8,800 nucleotides of DNA from an uncultured Parabacteroides sp. (lineage in GTDB: Bacteria > Bacteroidota > Bacteroidia > Bacteroidales > Tannerellaceae). Within the stretch, counting starts at the first letter, position 1, and each line of letters starts with the position of its first letter. Of the stretch, positions 5,239-8,800 are shown piece after piece. The stretch spans positions 1 through 8,800 of the forward strand of contig URGO01000132.1 of NCBI GenBank assembly GCA_900547435.1, written 5' to 3'. A program made the position numbers and the translations under genes. The notes under the pieces were generated by a model that searched no databases, was not told the origin of the DNA, and worked only from the letters and a program-made list of their open reading frames with translations.

Positions 5239-6414
5239 ATGCACCACATTGCTTTATTATTAGGACTCATTTTCTTTTGCGGAGGAACAGTCTTAGCCCA
5301 ACCCAATCCGATTGAAATCAAGATCGACCCGAAGAATATGCCGGAGGGGGATTTGCGGATGTCTGATTTGATAGAATCGGTTGAATATATTCCGTTGGAA
5401 ACAACGGATGAGTGCCTGATCGGAGACGGGGTCCGCTATGATTTCAATGATGAATATATTATCGCCGGAGATTTGCATGGAGAAGCTGTTTATCTATTCA
5501 ATCGAAAAGGAAAATTTATCCGCGCCATAGGAGGGAAAGGCCCCGGTCCTCAGGAATTTACATATATAGGTAAATTATGGATCAACAGTGAAGATCAAAA
5601 TATCATGGTTTCCTGTGGAAAAATATTGCATTTTAATTATAAAGGCGATTATTTGTATACAACATCCTTTCCCATGGATGACCGTGAATGCGACCGTTAT
5701 TTTCATGGAAATTTTTTACGTGTGGCTGAAAGCTATTTGCTTCGTGATTCCAGTTATTATGTGTTCAATCTGTTTGATACGAAGGGACGTCTCGTAAAAG
5801 AGGCTATCCGTTCCGTACCCATACCTTTGATAGCCGATAAAGCTTGGCGGATAGCTTTGAGAATAATCCCCATAGCCCGTTCCTATGAATACGATAATGC
5901 CATTCATGTTCGGGAGACAATGAACGACACGATTTATCGGATAGACGGACTGAATAATTTCATTCCCAAATACGTTTTCAATTTGGGGAAATATCGGCTA
6001 ACTCCGGAGATACAGGGAAACTTGCCCCGGTTCCGGGAACTGGCACCTAATTGCGTGGTTCCGCAATATGTGGCGGAGACAATAGATTATATATTGATAC
6101 GTTATAAATATCAGGATACAAATTGTTATTGCTATTTTGACAAAGTGGAAGGCAAAACGTATGCGTTCAATAGTAAAAACGGTTTTCCCAATGACTATGA
6201 CGGGGGCTTGGATTTCTTTTTTATGCTCAATGATCGCCAAAAGAACCAATATCTGTCCCGCTATATCCATGCCGATGAGTTTACAGATCCGGAAAAACGG
6301 ACGAAGCTGGAGCCTCATGGCCCCCAATCGGCAGTTCGGGCATTCGAGAAACTGGTCAAGAAAGTGGATCCGGATGACAATCCGATTATCATGATTGTGA
6401 AATTGAAGGAGTAA
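5239..6414 (+). CDS. exported six-bladed beta-propeller protein (PF17170-like), copy 1
   Basis: 391-residue exported protein. Residues 1-20 are a Sec signal peptide with probable cleavage at VLA-Q; there is no proper lipobox. The mature start, IEIKIDPKNMPE, leads into YIPLETTDECLIG (50-62), the hallmark of the Bacteroidetes 6-bladed beta-propeller family (PF17170/DUF5128-like). Residues 86-107 (LFNRKGKFIRAIGGKGPGPQ, then EF) form an NHL-like blade strand. Further repeats of strand-turn-strand follow, with NDYDGG at 318-323. No catalytic residues are recognised; these proteins are presumed binding scaffolds. The last 31 residues (361-391), ending DDNPIIMIVKLKE, are identical in copy 2, while the bodies are only about 45 percent identical by eye. 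It is probably co-transcribed with the peptide gene through the stem-loop at 5196-5225, so a role in handling or sensing the peptide is possible (inference). Confidence 0.85.
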   Translation: MHHIALLLGLIFFCGGTVLAQPNPIEIKIDPKNMPEGDLRMSDLIESVEYIPLETTDECLIGDGVRYDFNDEYIIAGDLHGEAVYLFNRKGKFIRAIGGKGPGPQEFTYIGKLWINSEDQNIMVSCGKILHFNYKGDYLYTTSFPMDDRECDRYFHGNFLRVAESYLLRDSSYYVFNLFDTKGRLVKEAIRSVPIPLIADKAWRIALRIIPIARSYEYDNAIHVRETMNDTIYRIDGLNNFIPKYVFNLGKYRLTPEIQGNLPRFRELAPNCVVPQYVAETIDYILIRYKYQDTNCYCYFDKVEGKTYAFNSKNGFPNDYDGGLDFFFMLNDRQKNQYLSRYIHADEFTDPEKRTKLEPHGPQSAVRAFEKLVKKVDPDDNPIIMIVKLKE

Positions 6415-6457
6415 AGATATATGGAGTAACCGAAATGCCATAAGTGAGTAGGTATAG
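6319..6457 (+). repeat. 139-bp direct repeat, copy A (propeller 3' end and flank)
   Basis: Aligns without gaps to 7582-7720, with 8 differences in 139 bp (about 94 percent). It covers the last 31 codons and the stop codon of propeller copy 1, plus 43 bp of downstream non-coding DNA. Upstream of 6319 similarity drops sharply to the level of the diverged gene bodies. Confidence 0.9.
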
Positions 6458-6486
6458 TTGTATTGATCTAATAGCCATTACAAATT

Positions 6487-7677
6487 ATGATGAAAAATAT
6501 CTGTCTGTTTTTGTTCTTATTGTGTATAGGAAATGCGGGAATTGCCCAAATGCAACCCATAAAGATAAAATTCGATCCCGAAAATATGAGAGAATCGGAT
6601 AAGGGATTAAGCGCATTTATAGAATCTATCGAATACATACCTTTGGAAACAACGGATGAATGTGTCATAGATAAAGGGATGGTTTTCGATTATGATGACA
6701 CTCATATCATCGTAAAAGACAATACGTGTAAATCTGCTTATTTGTTTGACCGGGAGGGGAATTTTCAGCGTACGATAGGAAGTACCGGAGGCGGTCCGAA
6801 TGAGTTTGTAGATGGTATCCATTGCGTGTATCTTGATGAAGATAACCATACGATTGTTGCAGGGACATTAGGAAAAGCCTTGTGCTTCAACAAAAAGGGG
6901 GAAATCCTTTGGACTACAGTCTTTCCCAAAAATGAAGACCGTAGTATTATAGCTTACTTCCAAGGTAAATTTTTGCGTTCGAGAAACAGTTATTATTTCC
7001 CAGATTCAGTTTATCCGGTTTATACGCTATATGATCAGACGGCACATTTATTGAAGGAGGCTGTGCCTTCACTCCGTATGCCACCTTTGAAAAACAAGCA
7101 ATGGCGTATATCGTTTGCTACACGGCATATTGTTCCGGTCTATATGTATCAGAATATGCTTCATGTCCGGGAATATTTGAATGATACGGTGTATAAGATA
7201 AACGGATTGAACCAGTTCATTCCTAAGTATGTATTTGATTTAGGAAAATACAAAGTAACTCCGGAAATACAAACTGATATAGAGCATTTTGCAGATAAGA
7301 CTTATAATAAGGTCATTATCGCGGAGATTATAGAAACCTCTCAAGTGCTGTTAATCCAATATTATTATAAAGGAACTATAAGATGTTGCTATTATGATAA
7401 AAATGACAAGCGTTTATATAGTTTTGATAGTTTGGGATATCCCAATGATTATGACGGAGGAGTCAATTTTGTATTGAATTGGTCAAGAGGACAAAAGAAC
7501 AGGTTCGCCCAAACCTCTTTTTCGGCAGAAGAATTTCTCTCTCTCTTTGAACAATGTCAAAAAGAGAAAAGGCCGGTTAGAGGCCCCCAATCGGCCGTTC
7601 GGGCATTCGAGAAACTGGTCAAGAAAGTGGATCCGGATGACAATCCGATTATCATGATTGTGAAATTGAAAGAGTAA
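6487..7677 (+). CDS. exported six-bladed beta-propeller protein (PF17170-like), copy 2
   Basis: 396-residue paralogue of the preceding gene, 72 bp downstream and probably in the same transcript. Residues 1-20 are a Sec signal peptide (MMKNICLFLFLLCIGNAGIA, cleavage before Gln21). PIKIKFDPENM is followed by YIPLETTDEC at exactly the same residues (50-59) as in copy 1. The blade motif LFDREGNFQRTIG...GGGPNEF is at 86-107, and NDTVYKINGLNQFIPKYVFD and a NDYDGG motif come later. Insertions and replacements are spread over the middle, so the copies are old duplicates. The exception is the C-terminal 31 residues (366-396), which are identical to copy 1 and almost so in DNA, suggesting gene conversion. 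ATG at 6487 and ATG at 6490 are adjacent; either gives the signal peptide. Likely role: exported binding protein partnered with the locus's peptide or regulator (inference). Confidence 0.85.
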   Translation: MMKNICLFLFLLCIGNAGIAQMQPIKIKFDPENMRESDKGLSAFIESIEYIPLETTDECVIDKGMVFDYDDTHIIVKDNTCKSAYLFDREGNFQRTIGSTGGGPNEFVDGIHCVYLDEDNHTIVAGTLGKALCFNKKGEILWTTVFPKNEDRSIIAYFQGKFLRSRNSYYFPDSVYPVYTLYDQTAHLLKEAVPSLRMPPLKNKQWRISFATRHIVPVYMYQNMLHVREYLNDTVYKINGLNQFIPKYVFDLGKYKVTPEIQTDIEHFADKTYNKVIIAEIIETSQVLLIQYYYKGTIRCCYYDKNDKRLYSFDSLGYPNDYDGGVNFVLNWSRGQKNRFAQTSFSAEEFLSLFEQCQKEKRPVRGPQSAVRAFEKLVKKVDPDDNPIIMIVKLKE

Positions 7678-7720
7678 AAATAGATGGAGTAACCGAAAAG
7701 CTATAAATGAGTAGGTGTAG
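7582..7720 (+). repeat. 139-bp direct repeat, copy B (propeller 3' end and flank)
   Basis: Counterpart of 6319-6457 at an offset of 1263 bp, with no gaps. It covers the end of propeller copy 2 and 43 bp of flank. The two copies bracket exactly one propeller gene, so recombination between them would remove or add one gene without breaking the reading frame. Confidence 0.9.
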
Positions 7721-7722
7721 AA

Positions 7723-7762
7723 TGATTCTGAGGTAAGATGAATCAAGAATCAACTATTTTTC
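7723..7762 (+). terminator. weak putative terminator of the accessory locus
   Basis: A 7-bp stem TGATTCT/AGAATCA (7723-7729 with 7746-7752) with a 16-nt loop is followed by ACTATTTTTC. The stem is short and AT-rich, so this is only a modest candidate for the 3' end of the propeller transcript before the ffh promoter. Confidence 0.35.
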
Positions 7763-7811
7763 TACATACAAGTTTTGTGGCAATTATGCTAAGATATTCT
7801 GTGCTTTTTAC

Positions 7812-7819
7812 TACCTTTG
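7812..7819 (+). promoter_or_regulatory. putative -7 element of ffh
   Basis: TACCTTTG matches TAnnTTTG and lies 45 bp before the ffh ATG at 7865. The nearest TTTG upstream (7774-7777) is 34 bp away, too far for a normal -33 element. Placement between the locus's end and ffh supports a separate ffh transcript. Confidence 0.5.
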
Positions 7820-7864
7820 CCCGTCATAGTAAGAAGTTGAATTAACAGAAATAGATATATAGGT

Positions 7865-8800
7865 ATGTTTGACAATCTGAGTGAGCGTTTGGAACGCTCG
7901 TTTAAGTTGCTGAAAGGTGAAGGTAAAATCACCGAAATCAATGTTGCGGAAACATTAAAAGATGTACGGCGTGCATTATTGGATGCCGACGTAAATTATA
8001 AGGTTGCCAAGACATTTACAGATAAAGTAAAGGAAAAGGCTTTAGGCCAGAATGTATTGACTTCAGTGAAGCCCAGCCAATTGTTGGTTAAGATTGTGCA
8101 TGATGAGTTGGCTACGCTGATGGGAGGAACGGCTGCCGATTTGAATCTGGACGGACGTCCATCCATTGTCCTGATGTCCGGTCTGCAAGGTTCGGGTAAG
8201 ACAACGTTTAGTGGTAAGCTGGCCAATATGTTGAAGACCAAGCGAGGCAAGAAACCTTTGTTGGTTGCTTGTGACGTGTATCGTCCTGCCGCAATCGAAC
8301 AGTTGCGTGTCGTTGGCGAACAGATAGGTGTCCCTGTTTATATGGAAGAAGGCAATAAAAATCCGGTTGAGATTGCTTTGAATGCCATAACGGAAGCTCG
8401 GGCGAAAAACTATGATGTGGTTATTGTCGATACTGCCGGACGTTTGGCTATTGACGAACAGATGATGCAAGAGATTTCGGCTATCAAAGAGGCTATCCAG
8501 CCGAATGAAACGCTCTTTGTGGTGGATTCCATGACCGGACAAGATGCGGTGAATACAGCTAAGGAGTTTAATGAACGGTTGGATTTTGACGGTGTAATTT
8601 TGACGAAATTGGATGGCGATACGCGCGGTGGTGCAGCTCTTTCTATTCGTACGGTAGTAGACAAACCGATTAAGTTTGTCGGTACGGGCGAGAAGATGGA
8701 TGCTTTGGATATATTCCATCCCGAACGTATGGCCGACCGTATTTTAGGAATGGGTGATATCGTTTCGTTGGTAGAACGTGCCCAAGAGCAGTATGACGAA
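7865..8800 (+). CDS. ffh: signal recognition particle protein Ffh, 5' part
   Basis: SRP GTPase that binds 4.5S RNA and signal sequences and docks with FtsY to deliver nascent proteins to the inner membrane. 312 codons are visible and the frame is open to the window's end; the full protein is usually about 440-450 residues, so the RNA- and signal-binding M domain is missing here. The N domain (about 1-90) starts MFDNLSERLERSFKLLKGEG and contains ALLDADVN. The G domain has all the GTPase motifs: GLQGSGKTT (106-114), DVYRPAA (137-143), DTAGRL (189-194), TKLDGDTRGG (247-256) and GTGEK (273-277). The ATG at 7865 matches the family's start. A housekeeping gene, probably in its own transcript, it marks the downstream border of the accessory locus. 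Confidence 0.98.
   Translation, partial: MFDNLSERLERSFKLLKGEGKITEINVAETLKDVRRALLDADVNYKVAKTFTDKVKEKALGQNVLTSVKPSQLLVKIVHDELATLMGGTAADLNLDGRPSIVLMSGLQGSGKTTFSGKLANMLKTKRGKKPLLVACDVYRPAAIEQLRVVGEQIGVPVYMEEGNKNPVEIALNAITEARAKNYDVVIVDTAGRLAIDEQMMQEISAIKEAIQPNETLFVVDSMTGQDAVNTAKEFNERLDFDGVILTKLDGDTRGGAALSIRTVVDKPIKFVGTGEKMDALDIFHPERMADRILGMGDIVSLVERAQEQYDE

Noticed and set aside
5112..5315. 67-residue open frame overlapping the peptide and the first propeller gene
   Set aside because: It reads through the peptide's Cys region in another frame and across the stem-loop; no recognisable signal peptide or motif.
8063..8719. 218-residue open frame on the minus strand
   Set aside because: It lies wholly opposite ffh, whose GTPase motifs are clear; the antisense translation shows no domain and reflects codon bias of the real gene.

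Overview
The window looks like the chromosome of a Bacteroidales gut bacterium (Bacteroides, Parabacteroides or close kin). The evidence is: promoters of the TTTG / TAnnTTTG type instead of the usual -35/-10 boxes, no clear Shine-Dalgarno sites, a lipoprotein-TPR-transmembrane-HTH regulator of Bacteroidetes type, a DUF3244 protein, a Bacteroidetes-type double-glycine peptide and PF17170-like six-bladed beta-propellers. The genus is not certain.

Layout. Positions 1-590 hold the 3' part of a branched-chain aminotransferase gene (ilvE) with an apparent one-base deletion near position 42, followed by a good terminator (620-666). Positions 737-1273 encode a six-helix DUF308/HdeD-like membrane protein. 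It converges on an AraC-family regulator (2166 to 1282, minus strand), with only 8 bp between the two genes. The 365-bp region between the AraC gene and the next plus-strand gene holds four imperfect 22-bp tandem repeats (2279-2366), a decayed 3' tail of a beta-propeller gene (about 2388-2470), and a textbook Bacteroidetes promoter (2481-2511).

Positions 2532-7677 form an accessory locus, all on the plus strand: a membrane-bound TPR/coiled-coil/HTH regulator, an exported DUF3244 protein, a 70-residue cysteine-rich double-glycine peptide, and two exported six-bladed beta-propeller paralogues. A stem-loop sits between the peptide gene and the first propeller gene. The two propellers are diverged in their bodies, but their 3' ends and downstream flanks are nearly identical over 139 bp, and a third, decayed copy of this tail lies upstream of the regulator. 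From 7865 the window enters ffh, the SRP GTPase gene, which runs off the end.

Working model (inference): the regulator senses an envelope signal through its TPR region and controls production of the peptide and its exported companions. No radical SAM enzyme, peptidase/ABC exporter or other maturation enzyme is present in the window, so processing or export of the peptide would depend on genes elsewhere. The repeated tails suggest the locus expands, contracts or exchanges sequence by homologous recombination between housekeeping neighbours.
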